Assembly (NCBI RefSeq): GCF_000344685.1
Contig: NW_006920413.1
Coordinates: forward strand, 2,202,615 to 2,266,614
DNA from: Gloeophyllum trabeum ATCC 11539
Taxonomy: Eukaryota > Basidiomycota > Agaricomycetes > Gloeophyllales > Gloeophyllaceae
Length of the DNA stretch: 64,000 bases
Direction of reading: 5' to 3'
Part shown: positions 54,071 to 64,000 of the stretch, piece by piece
Layout of the letters: every line of letters begins with the position of its first letter
How positions within the stretch are numbered: the stretch's first letter is position 1
Program-made: the position numbers and the translations under genes
Notes under the pieces: model-generated
Seen by the model: only the letters and a program-made list of their open reading frames with translations
The model's database searches: none
Told to the model about the DNA's origin: nothing

Positions 54071-56764
54071 ATGCTATCTCGCTGCAGACGGCAACCTTCT
54101 CGCTTTGTCTGTCGTCGCGCTGACGGTATCAGGTCAGCCAACCTTCCAGCGAGGCCACAAAACAAGAGACGGCAATTCTCATCCTCGGAGGCCTCTCACG
54201 CTAAGGGATCGTCACGGTCGTACGATAGAAGTGTTGCACGAAAGCATCCATGGGTCCTCTACGCCGCCCTGGGCTTGGGAGGGGTGGGTGCTGTTGCGTA
54301 CCAGACGAATAAACCGTTCCGGCATTCCGTCCTAGCTGTTGTACGATGCTCCAGGGTTGCCTGTCAGTATGTTCTCATATGGGGGTGCCATGCGGTACTA
54401 GTCAATATCCCACAGATGCTGCTATTCGCGGGATTATTGATTACAAATGGACATTCGCGAGTAACTACACCTCAGAGGAGGCTAAGCGGGATGCATATTC
54501 AAAGTGCCATAGGCGGAGTGCACACCGAGTCCTCAGAGCACTGCTTGCCAATGGAGGTGAGAGGAGTTGTCTTCCTTGCCCGTGGCTAAGGTTGAGCTGG
54601 GTCCGAAGGCATATTCATAAAGCTTGGCCAGCACATGTCTTCATTGTGAGTGACACCTCGAGAGTTTCTACCATGTCTGACCGGTGGTAGAGTTGTCCTG
54701 CCAGTGGAATGGACGGGTACCATGAGGCCCCTCCAAGATCAATGTGAACCAACGCCATATGATGATCTTGAAAAGCTGTTCCTATCGGACATGGGTCAAA
54801 CTATTGAGGATATATTTGACGAATTCGACCCCAAGCCCATTGGCGTTGCGAGCCTAGCGCAGGTACATGTGGGTCGTGACAAGGAATCTGGGAGACGCGT
54901 TGCTGTCAAGGTTCGTTCAATACATTTCGATTTATCTGCGGGTCGCCAAAGCAGGTCATCAGCTACAACACCCACATCTCGCCGAGTTCTGTGACGTGGA
55001 CATGAATATGGTGGAGGTTGCTCTCGGTGTGTCCAGGTTTGGTATTGGTCTCTCGGCATTGCCCTTATACTCTGTAGGCTGGATAAAGTCGTGGTTCCCA
55101 GAATTCGAATTTACCTGGCTCGGCGAGGAGATGCGGGAGAATCTGCCAAAAGAGATGGACTTCACGATAGAAGCAAAGAACGCCGCGCGTGTGGAGAAAG
55201 ATTTCGAGGACATCCGGACGTCTCTCTACATACCAAAGGTTATGACAGCGAAGAAGCGAGTGCTCATCATGGAATATATTCAAGGAGGCCGCGTGGACGA
55301 CTTAACCTACCTCGCAGATAATAATATTGACCGCAACAAGGTGTCCTTGGAGCTTGCACGAATCTTTGCGCAGATGGTGCACATCAATGGCTGGTTCCAT
55401 GCAGTACGTGGCCTTGCTTATACTTGGGTACCACATGCTGAAGTGTTACAGGATCCCCACCCTGGTACAGAACTCTAGATTACCTGCACGTATACCCTGG
55501 TATGCGAAAACTGACCGCAATACGCAGGTAACCTGCTCATCCGCCCGGCGCCGCTATCGTCGAAATCACCGTATAATTTCGAGATTGTCTTGCTTGATCA
55601 TGGGCTGTACTTCGACCTCGATACAGCTTTGCGGATAAACTACAGCAAGTTCTGGTTGTCCTTGATAAAGTCGGCTTCGCCAGAGACTATCGCTGAACGG
55701 CGACAGTATGCCCAGTTATTTGGCAATATTGGACCTGACCTGGTTAGTGGACTCACGTACTATCTCAATGCGCAAGTTACTGACGCATTGTGGGCAGTAT
55801 CCCGTCTTCGAGGCTGCTATCACGGGTGAGCTCCATTCTTTTGTTAATATGGAACCATTTCGTCCCGGTTGAACCGGTGAAATACCGCGTTAATTGGACT
55901 GAATTGCGCGGGTAGTCCTATTTAAGGTGACTGCGGGCAGATTCAGATAGAGATCTGCATGAAGTGGCTGCAGGCATCGTGAACGTTCTATCTCCTCAAG
56001 TGCGGAGCAAGGGACTGGTGCTAACGCTTCTTCAGGACGGGCCACATTGAAAGGGCAGGACGAAAGAGACGCGGGAAAGGAACAGAACGCGTTTAAGAGG
56101 GCTTCGAGTATGCTCGACATCAGTCCTCCCAGTGAAGAGGAAATGGATGCGATCCGTGAGGCTGTCATCAACAACGAAGGGATCCTATTGTCTGTCTTCG
56201 ATGTCTTGCGCCGCGTGCCTAGGAGAGTGCTCATGGTTCTTAAACTGAATGACCTGACGAGGTACGACCTTAAACTTATATAACATAAGACGAAATTTAA
56301 TCGAGACCACATGGATTTGTTAAGAAACCTCGACCATGCACTAATGACTACGCACTCAAATGTGAGACATTTGTTCAGTTTTGTAGGACTGAGCTACATC
56401 ACTGAATGTTGACAGATACGGGTCTTCCTCATCATGGCAAAATATTGTGCAAGAGCGGTCTGGCAAGATGATCGTACACGGCTCGTGGATGAAATGCGGG
56501 AAAGGGGGCTCGTTTCTATTGGCCTCCTGTGGGAGTACTTCGCCTGCTGGTGGTATGTATCCTGCTGTAGTTTTTCTTGCGCGACGGCTCACGACCCGCG
56601 CATATACCGTCTACAGGCGGTATGAGAAGCTCCGAACGAGTTTTGCAGTCGTCGAATGGGCGATGGACTGGAAGGCACAGCTGATAAAAATCACAGCGTG
56701 GCTGAGAGGGCTAAGATCCAGAGGTTTAGAGGGGGCATATAGAGCGGCTGCGGGACTCGCATGA
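54071..56764 (+). CDS. ABC1/UbiB-family mitochondrial kinase-like protein (Mcp2/ADCK1 type)
   Basis: Atypical kinase/ATPase family linked to coenzyme Q and mitochondrial lipid homeostasis. The start at 54071 (MLSRCRRQPSRFVCRRADGI) opens an Arg-rich presequence, with a likely cleavage near RRQFSSS, followed by a membrane helix (WVLYAALGLGGVGAVAYQ). An alternative ATG lies at 54032. Family motifs: GIFIKLGQHMSSL (the KxGQ motif), PIGVASLAQVHVG (Ala-rich nucleotide loop), RRVAVKVQHPHL (catalytic Lys), PKEMDFTIEAKNAARVE, VLIMEYIQGGRVDD, INGWFHADPHPGNLLIRP (catalytic D and metal-binding N) and IVLLDHGLYFDLD (DFG-like DHG). The DPHPG codons lie on a 13-nt micro-exon. The C-terminal helices run to 56764 (YRAAAGLA). 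At least ten introns; those after 56280 are approximate. Confidence 0.87.
55452..55464 (+). other. 13-nt micro-exon encoding DPHPG of the UbiB kinase
   Basis: The upstream exon ends TTC CAT GCA at 55403 before gtacgt. The acceptor gttacag ends at 55451. GATCCCCACCCTG follows, then the donor gtacag at 55465, and the next exon starts GTAACCTGC at 55528 after acgcag. Joined: FHA-DPHPG-NLLIRP, the family's catalytic motif. Flanking introns are 48 and 63 nt. Confidence 0.85.
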
Positions 56765-56905
56765 TATATCGTGTGCCGCAAGAATAGGCACCGATAGATC
56801 CAGTATTGGTACAAATATACAACATTGAATTGATGGAAAGAGAGCGAGGTACGAAAGCATTGCAAGCGCATAGAAGGGCACACAGCATGACATGAACTTC
56901 GCTAG

Positions 56906-57518
56906 TCACTTTTTGCGCTTTGATGGTTGTTGTCGGGATAAGCGATCGATGGTCTCAATGCTCTTCTTCAGAGTCTCCCACTGCGAAATCCAGCTTCACG
57001 TCCAATTCGTCAATGCGAACAGAATTAGGACGCACCTGCTCAAGATTCAAGGAGACGCCCTTTTTTCCGGGTTTCTCATCTCCATCCTCCCCGTAGAACT
57101 CTCTGATATCAACATAAACTTGACCTGCGGAGACTAAGTTGTGCTCTTCTCTATCCCTGAAGGATGGAAGATCGTACCTTTGAAAGATCTCACTGTGGCG
57201 CGTTTCTTCTTCCCGAGGTCCACATACTGTTCACCGTCTTTAGTCATGTGAACTTGAACTTCATCCCCCTCATCATCATCCTGTCCTCCCGAGGACTCAG
57301 GATCCGCTTTCTTGCATTTCCTCGCGGGGGCATACTAATAGCGGGGAAAGACATGTGAGACTGCAACCCCGACAAGGATCCGGCTTCAGGGCACGTACTT
57401 TGCTAGGTTTAGCCCTCTTGGCTAGCGGCTTCGCCTCCTCCTCAGAGCTACTTTCGCTTTTGGAGTACTCCTGTTCGTTTTCATCCTCGCTAGGTGAGGC
57501 TACTTTGCGTTTAGCCAT
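56906..57518 (-). CDS. SUB1: Transcriptional coactivator PC4/Sub1
   Basis: Binds single-stranded DNA and assists RNA polymerase II initiation and elongation. The N-terminus (57518-57399) is acidic and Lys/Ser-rich (MAKRKVASPSEDENEQEYSK) with a basic cluster (PLAKRAKPSK), typical of PC4 regulatory tails. The second exon gives VHMTKDGEQYVDLGKKKRAT then VRSFKG. The third gives QVYVDIREFYGEDGDEKPGK and KGVSLNLEQ. A further intron whose body also reads open must be removed to give the family-typical QWETLKKSIETIDRLSRQQ and the Lys-rich end PSKRKK-stop at 56906. If that intron is retained, the frame ends VGDSEEEH, losing the last beta-strand/helix, so splicing here matters. Divergent from the TOM1-like gene with 279 bp between starts. 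Confidence 0.88.
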
Positions 57519-57797
57519 GATTGTGGCGGGTCGTGGTTGTCGACGAGTCGGACGCGCGCGTCCTGTTAACGGTTCTCGGAAGGACGCGACGCGTGATGTC
57601 ATTGTACCCTATCCGTGAGAATGCATTTGTATTCGTGGGAAGCAAGGCCTATCTAAAATTACTATTGCGACGCGCAGACACCGCGTCAGCATCGCTCTTT
57701 CCGCTGCTCCTACTAAGTCCGCGCTCTTATCCTGAGCTGTTGACTGCAGGAGAAATTTTCCAGCATCTTTGTCCTCGACTCTGTCGCTGGGGCGAAG

Positions 57798-60700
57798 ATG
57801 AAGATCCAGCACAAGTCAAGGAGAGCGGTGCCTCCGGTACGTTTGTTGTGTCCCATTCTCCTTCTCATCCTGTCTGACTTCGGCTGGCTACTCGTAAGCA
57901 TCCGCAAGTCGCTGAACTCATCAACAAGATCCATGATACACCAGACGAAGATCTTCCGGAGGTCCTTGGAGAAATCGACAGCTGGAAGTGGCCGCGCTCC
58001 GACCTCAATGCGTGGGTCAAAGTACTCAACAAGTTCGACGGTGTCCTAGAAGAAGTCATCAAAGATTATGAGATCGACAAGGTACAGATCAACATGTTTA
58101 CTCCCAGGACGAAGAAGACAACTTCCGAGATCTTGAGATTTGAGAGATTACTGCTGGAGAACTCGACGAACAGGAAGATATTCAGTTCATATGATGTGAG
58201 TGCCATATGTGCTGCATTCTGTTGCTGCCCCTGCTGACCCCATTGTAGCGATTGAACAGTCTTCTCTCGACCGCGGACCTCGACATTTTGATTCTGACTC
58301 TGAATCTACTCCTCCGCCCCGCGCAGCAATACTCTGCTCAGCCATCTGTGGCGCAAGCACTGCACATATCCACTCCCCGCCTTCAATCCCTGGCTAAGCG
58401 TTGGCCGAATCTGAGAGAATACGATGTTGGTCTCGTAGACCTCGTTAGCCCGAATGGTAAAGCGCGAGTGGAAGAACTGCCGTCGGAGGCCCGCGAGGTG
58501 AACTTCACTTTCTACAGGAAAGACCCTTCCGAGAAAGCGAAAGAGAAGGAGAAGGATGTCTTCCCTGCCCTACAGACACCTCGGAAAGCTCACGTAGCTC
58601 CGACGAGCACTGCGAACTCAGGTGCCGTTCATGTACATCTCGACAACGAAACGCTGGATGCCAAGCCTGCCATGGAGATCCTAGCTGATGCAACAGAGAC
58701 CTATGCTATGCCAGACGATGACAAGTTCGAACTCCTGTGCCGAATCCGATCAGCCCAGGTGCTCGCTGCTGGCCAGGAGGCCGATCGCGAGAAGCTAGTG
58801 ATCGCACGGTTGCTGGCTATTGCCATCTTCTGCCACACCCACTCTGAATCCCAAGCTAGCGCGGCCCTCTTCCTGTATGAGCTCGATATTATTACCCACA
58901 TCGCCGAACTACTCCAACTGGATAGAGGGGTTCCAGTGCCTGTGCAGATGGCCGCTATATCAGCGCTGGATTCTATTGCGCGCTATCGAAACAAGATCCA
59001 AGAGGTACTCGCTGCTGTGAACGCGGGGGTCAATCACGGGATCCTGATGGCTTTGCTGCGTAAGACGGTGAATGATGTTGCGAATCCGGACTCGACACTT
59101 CCTCATGCGTTTGTTGACGCACTGTTGTCATTCGTCACTTTCATTGCATCTCATGCGGCTGGTGGCAATATGGTTGTCGGGGCTGGTTTAATTCCGCTGC
59201 TGATCCAGATTATTGAGAATAAGCTACCCCAGCGCCTCCCTGTCGTCTCGAAGACCATGCAACTCGTCGACAACGTCCTGTATGGGTTCAGCAACGCCTT
59301 CCAATTATTCTGTAATAATCGTGGTGTCGAGGTTCTCGTCGACAGGATTGAAGTGAGCCAACTGCCATCGAACTTCTGGCAACTGCTTACAATGTCCACC
59401 AGCATGAAATAGATTACGATATGGCAGAGTATGGCCATCGCGAAACGTCGCGAGAAATCACGAAGTCTTACGGTGAGTATTTGTGTGCGGTAAAGGTAGA
59501 CTCTAGTTAATTTGTCTTAGGGCAATTACCGGTGGCTCGGGGAGCTGTCTTGAAGCATCTACTTCGCTCCCTGCACCGTATGATGCAGTCATCAGGTACT
59601 GCCGAGGGTCTGCGGGGTCTCATAGATTCCTCTATCCTGAAATCTATCAAGAAAGTTATCGAGAATCGGATCCTGTTTGGTCCCAGTGTCTTGCCCATTG
59701 GTACGGCGATACCTACACAGACATCAACTCTAGCACTTATACGATTACCTTAGCGATCAACATTATGTCCACGTTCGTGCACAATGAGCCGACTTCTCTG
59801 GCTGTCATCCAGGAAGCTGGGCTGCCGGAAACTTTCTATAAGACCATAGAAGCTGGAATAGAACCCGTGATTGAGGTCCGTATTATTGCAGCTAACTCCA
59901 AATGTTTTGATCTCTCACCAGGGCCATAGGTTATTCAAGCTATCCCTAATGCTATCGGAGCACTATGCTTGAATCAAGCTGGGCAAGATCAGCTCTCCGC
60001 CAGACCGACGATCATCCCTGGTCTGTTCTCGGTCTTCACATCTGAACGACATTTGAAGGTCTTGCAGGACAAGGAAAATTCCGTTCTCATAGGCTCTGCA
60101 ATAGATGAGCTCATTCGTCATCATCCTTCATTAAAGCCGCCTGTATTTGAAGCTATCAAGTCTACGTTAGGCAAAATTGAGGACCTCGGCAATGCTTATG
60201 TCGTGCCCGAAGACTTGCGGCCTTGGTACGGACTGTCGTCTGTCTCGATTGATCTCTCGCCTATGGAAGGCATTGAAGCGGAAGGGGCCGTACATTCCGC
60301 AGTGCAGTCGGATGCGCAATCCGCGCCGCTACCAGGCTCCACAAATAACCCCGAAGATGGAAGTCTTAAGTCACACGACAACATTATCGTGCATTACATC
60401 GACGTAGTGGGCAGGGTATGTATGTCTTCAGATGTAATTATATTTGTCTAACTTCTTTCTTTCTTAGTTTCTGGAGGGTCTGTTTCAACATACACCACAC
60501 TGTCGCGATTTTATTACTCAAACTGATGGCATGGAACGGCTGCTTCGTCTCACCGCATTGCCGTGTCTGCCTTATGACTTCGCAAACAGTGTTTCATCTG
60601 ATTCTTTAGTTCAGGTAATACGCACGATGGGGGAGACCGCTCCCAACGAAGCTCTAGTGTATCTGGCCAAACAAGTGAAGGAATCACTTGCGGATACCAA

Positions 60701-63700
60701 GGGGTTCTGGGAGTCATTGGAGGAGGACTCAAAGCTACTGCCATTAGTGGATATAACCTGTGTGTTGCCCGGTAATTGCTCTTTCCAGGACGGCTACTTA
60801 CTGACTCTCCGCTTACAGCTGAGGAAGAGCCGGAGGCAAATCGGCGGTTCCGAAACCTCGTCACTCTTCACACACGGATCACTTTATTGTCGGAAGTCTA
60901 TGCGACAGCGAGCTACGCCCATAGTCGTGCCACGGCCGGCTTCTTGCAGATTCTCATGGGTAGAGGGGCTCCAGAGATTGTGCCTGACCTGGGGGCACTA
61001 CATAGAGCTTGCGTATGGGAGAACATCATTTTCAAGACCGGCCTTGCGTCGAAAGGCGTTGACATTGCGTCGAGCCCCTCAGCTCCGCCCTCGGACACGG
61101 GTTCTCCAGGCCCGTCCGGGCCTGCCGATCTCATGGACGATGGTGGATTGCCGTCCACGGCAAACGGAGTGCAGCCTCAGGATGGTGCTCGGGTCGAGTC
61201 TGATGGTTCACCTGCTCGCCCTGCCAAGGAAGGGCTCCACAAAGACAGTCCCAGAAATCACAATGCTAAGGCCTTGCACCATCTGGTAAAGCAGATCCCA
61301 AGCTCATTGTCCCCTCTTTTCCAAGGTGGGTGTTGTGGTTTGTCGCTATGTGTTGAGACTGAATCGCTGGCCTTGCAGCCGTCGTCAAGATGTTCTACAC
61401 AAGGCGAAATCCTGACCCAGTGCAGAGAAAGCACATTTCGGATGCTGCGTCTATCGTGGCAAACGTCATGCTCAAGCATCTCGGGCTTAAGCCGTCGGGT
61501 ATGTGTCTTGACTTGAAATCAGGGGATTGGCTGATCGTCGTTACAGGGAACAAACTAGCCTCCTTCGCATACTACACTGTGATGCTTGGTCTCGTCACTA
61601 TTTTGCTAGTGGATGGTGAGTGAGCTCCTGTACCTCTTCATACTGCTTGTTAAACAATCGCGATGTAGACCGCACTGCCCAAAGCTCTCTCCATACATTA
61701 CTGTTGGTAGCATTTTACCGCGCTGGGGGTCTAGAAGCGATCTTCCGAATATGCCGCGACTTTATGGATGCTATCAAGGAGGCGGACGACGTAAAAGCTA
61801 GTCAAGGTAGCGACCCCGTCAAGCGAGAGACTCTGCCCGCGTACGGTGGCCTCAAAGTAGCGTTGCACCTGCTTCTCCCGCTAGTGTCCTCGAAGCCGTT
61901 ATTCGATTCAGGCCAGACAGCCTTTGCAACGACTCGCGATAAAGAAGACACGGATCCAGATTACTTCGAGCCGCACAATTTTTTGGTCAGAGTCCGTCTA
62001 GCTGCGTTACCTCTGATGCGCGAGCTATGGGAAGCACCTTGGCTAGTATCAGCTCCCTTAAGCCTGAGCAAGTCCGTGATACAGATTATCCTACAAATTG
62101 TGAGTGGCGAACATGAAGAGCTTGTTGACCCAGGAGACTTGGCAGGCGCAGTGCCGTCGGGTATCGTCGGGCGGACCCTAGCGGTGGACGAGAATCGCAT
62201 TCGCCAGATAATGGACATGGGTTTCCCGCGGTCTGCGGCAGAGCGGGCCTTGATGCGCACGCACAATAACGTCAATGCTGCGACGGAAATGTTACTTGCC
62301 CATCCTTTCCCTTTCCCTCCCGACGCGGAGCCTAACGAAGCGTCAGGTCCTCCAGCTCAGGAGGACGTACCGATGGAAATCGGGGAGGCGTCATCAGGAG
62401 AGAGCGCGTCTGCTCCATCTCCTGTACATGAGCATACGTCGGACACAACGGAGACAGGCCCTGTGACCAGTGCTCCCCGGAAGACCACGCAAGATTGGCG
62501 CAGGGAACTTGATGAGGCCAGGGCTCCATTGAAAGCTCAAATGGGACGGCAAGCTTTGCGGCTCGTTGATGAGCACCCGTCCCTGACGTTTGAAGTTCGT
62601 AACGCCTTCATCGGCACAGCTGATGGGTACCAGGTCGAGTCTATACGTCAAATCATCGAGGACATCAAGCGGTTCTCGCCGCAGGCGTATGATATGCAAG
62701 AACAGCCACTTTCAGTCAGATGTCGGCTCCTAGCTCTTGTGTTGAATGAGTCTCCGGCTACAGTCGTAAAGGCGATGGATGACGGCAGGACGCTCATGGA
62801 CATCTTGTTGGCTTTGCTTCTGTCGAATCAGCCCACGGCTCCCGAAAATAATCCACCTATCCCGAAATGGCTGGCGTCACACTTGTTGGTGGTGGAAGCG
62901 CTGTTGGTCCTAGCTCAAGAGCCTACTACAATCACGCTACCAAAGGAAGGCGAACAGATTGACAAGGGGAACCTTAGAATAGGCCCCGACTATGCCGAGG
63001 CACGGTCAACCCTCTTCAATTTCTGCATGCGTCTCCTCGCGCTTCCCAATTTGCCGCGCGACGAACTCCTATCCGCCCTGCGGCTACTCGTGCTGCTTAC
63101 CTGTGACCACCAAATGGCGGTTCAATTCGCGAAGCAAGGCGGAGTCTCCCTTGTCTTCCAGCACTTCAGATCACACTCCTCCGGTGATCATACATCCGGT
63201 ATGAAGTCCCACATCACCCTCCTCCTACGCCATATTGTCGAAGACTCCACAGTCCTCCATAATATCATGCGCCAGGAGATCAAGCGCTTCTTATCTCACC
63301 CGCGGACACGTATTGTTGACGTTGGCAGCTATCTAAAGCAGTGCAGCTCTCTAGCTCTCCGTGACCCTGCAGTATTTATCAAGGTCACTGCCTCCATCTG
63401 TCAGCTCTCTCAACCTTATTCTCCCGTTCGCCATATCAGTCTCAAGCCCGCTTCAGAAGAAAAAGGCGTCGCGGATCGTGATTCGCAGGCTGAGACTGCT
63501 TCAGTGACCATGGATCTGGATCCTGTGCCGAGGGAAGGAGACAAGGACGCTGTAAATGGACTGGTGGATCCCATGGTTCATTTCCTAATCACGGAATTAC
63601 ACCAGGCTGTAAAGCCGTCCAGCGACCAGCGAGGGGACGCTTCGAACGCGCAAGCGTCTACTAGTGATACATCCCAGGATCCCACCGCGTCTCCGGCAGC

Positions 63701-64000
63701 AGCAGACATCACGAAAGACCCTGCGGAATTGAGCCAGCCAGACTCAGGCTATCCTGCTTTCCTGATACAGTGCTTGACCGAATTGCTCTTCTCTTATGAT
63801 ACTTGTAAATCTGCTTTCCTATCATATTCCTTCAAGCGACGCGGGCAGACGCCAAACAAGGAGCACAGCAACAAGCACAAAGCCGCCGCACTGCATTTCG
63901 TGCTGTCCGACCTGATATCATTCGGGACGATACAACCTCAACCTGATGCCGACTCGCGGAGACGAATTATGCTGTGCAATTGGGCCATGTCCATAATCGT
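57798..64000 (+). CDS. TOM1: TOM1/HUWE1-type HECT E3 ubiquitin ligase, 5' part
   Basis: Very large E3 ligase (over 3,000 residues in relatives) acting on excess ribosomal proteins, histones and other nuclear proteins; the HECT domain would lie beyond the right edge. The start MKIQHKSRRAVPP at 57798 is followed by QVAELINKIHDTPDEDLPEV and the DUF908 armadillo-type region (LNSLLSTADLDILILTLNLL; SPNGKARVEELPSEAREVNF). The next region (DUF913-like) contains HEIDYDMAEYGHRETSREIT and RAVLKHLLRSLHRMMQSSGT. A UBA domain follows at about 62181-62310: ENRIRQIMDMGFPRSAAERA with HNNVNAATEMLLAHP. After it come an acidic/Ser linker (APAQ-EDVPMEIGEASSGE) and continued helical-repeat sequence. Introns are frequent to about 61800; from there to the edge the frame stays open for over 2 kb. 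Confidence 0.9.

Overview
The window is nuclear DNA from a filamentous basidiomycete, most likely an agaricomycete (a polypore-type wood-decay fungus is my inference). Genes are dense, on both strands, and cut by many short GT-AG introns of about 48-66 nt. Families typical of these fungi are present: DUF262 proteins, a UstYa-like DUF3328 protein, a microsomal P450, a NIPA-like transporter and lineage-specific membrane proteins. There are no bacterial-type operons, no rRNA or tRNA that I could recognise, and no intact transposon or CRISPR array.

Layout. 1-1.2 kb: no gene. 1.2-20.2 kb: DCC1 cohesion factor (+), DUF262 protein A (-), alpha/beta hydrolase (-), Na+/H+ antiporter (+), an unnamed Ser/Pro-rich protein (-), a Cys-rich membrane protein (-), TFIIH subunit SSL1/p44 (+), a TCP11-family protein (-), a NIPA-like Mg transporter (+) and an F-box protein (-). 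21.5-28.6 kb: cytochrome P450 (+), an unnamed Pro-rich protein (-) and bleomycin hydrolase (+). 28.6-35.4 kb is gene-poor, with a probable relic and two membrane proteins. 36-41.7 kb: a tandem GNAT pair (+), a UstYa-like gene with an in-frame stop (-), a J-domain protein (-) and a C2H2 zinc-finger protein (+). 43-64 kb: an Smr-domain protein (-), ornithine decarboxylase antizyme (-), ribosomal protein S2 (+), a paraoxonase-like protein (+), DUF262 protein B (-), a TBC Rab-GAP (+), an ABC1/UbiB kinase (+), the PC4/SUB1 coactivator (-) and the 5' part of a TOM1/HUWE1-type HECT ligase (+), which runs off the right edge.

Most genes are unrelated housekeeping functions, many in head-to-head pairs separated by about 200-280 bp that probably share promoters (hydrolase/antiporter, Cys-rich protein/SSL1, TCP11/NIPA, J-protein/C2H2, DUF262-B/TBC, SUB1/TOM1). 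I see no convincing multi-gene pathway.

The main points of interest are: an antizyme whose two ORFs join only by a +1 shift at UUU-UGA; three micro-exons of 5, 11 and 13 nt, one of which encodes the catalytic DPHPG of a UbiB kinase; five perfect TGACTCA boxes within 82 bp upstream of one of two duplicated GNAT genes; a UstYa-like gene broken by TGA beside an 18-bp tandem repeat; and two diverged DUF262 paralogues about 45 kb apart. All exon boundaries were read by eye from splice signals and protein family patterns, without transcript data.
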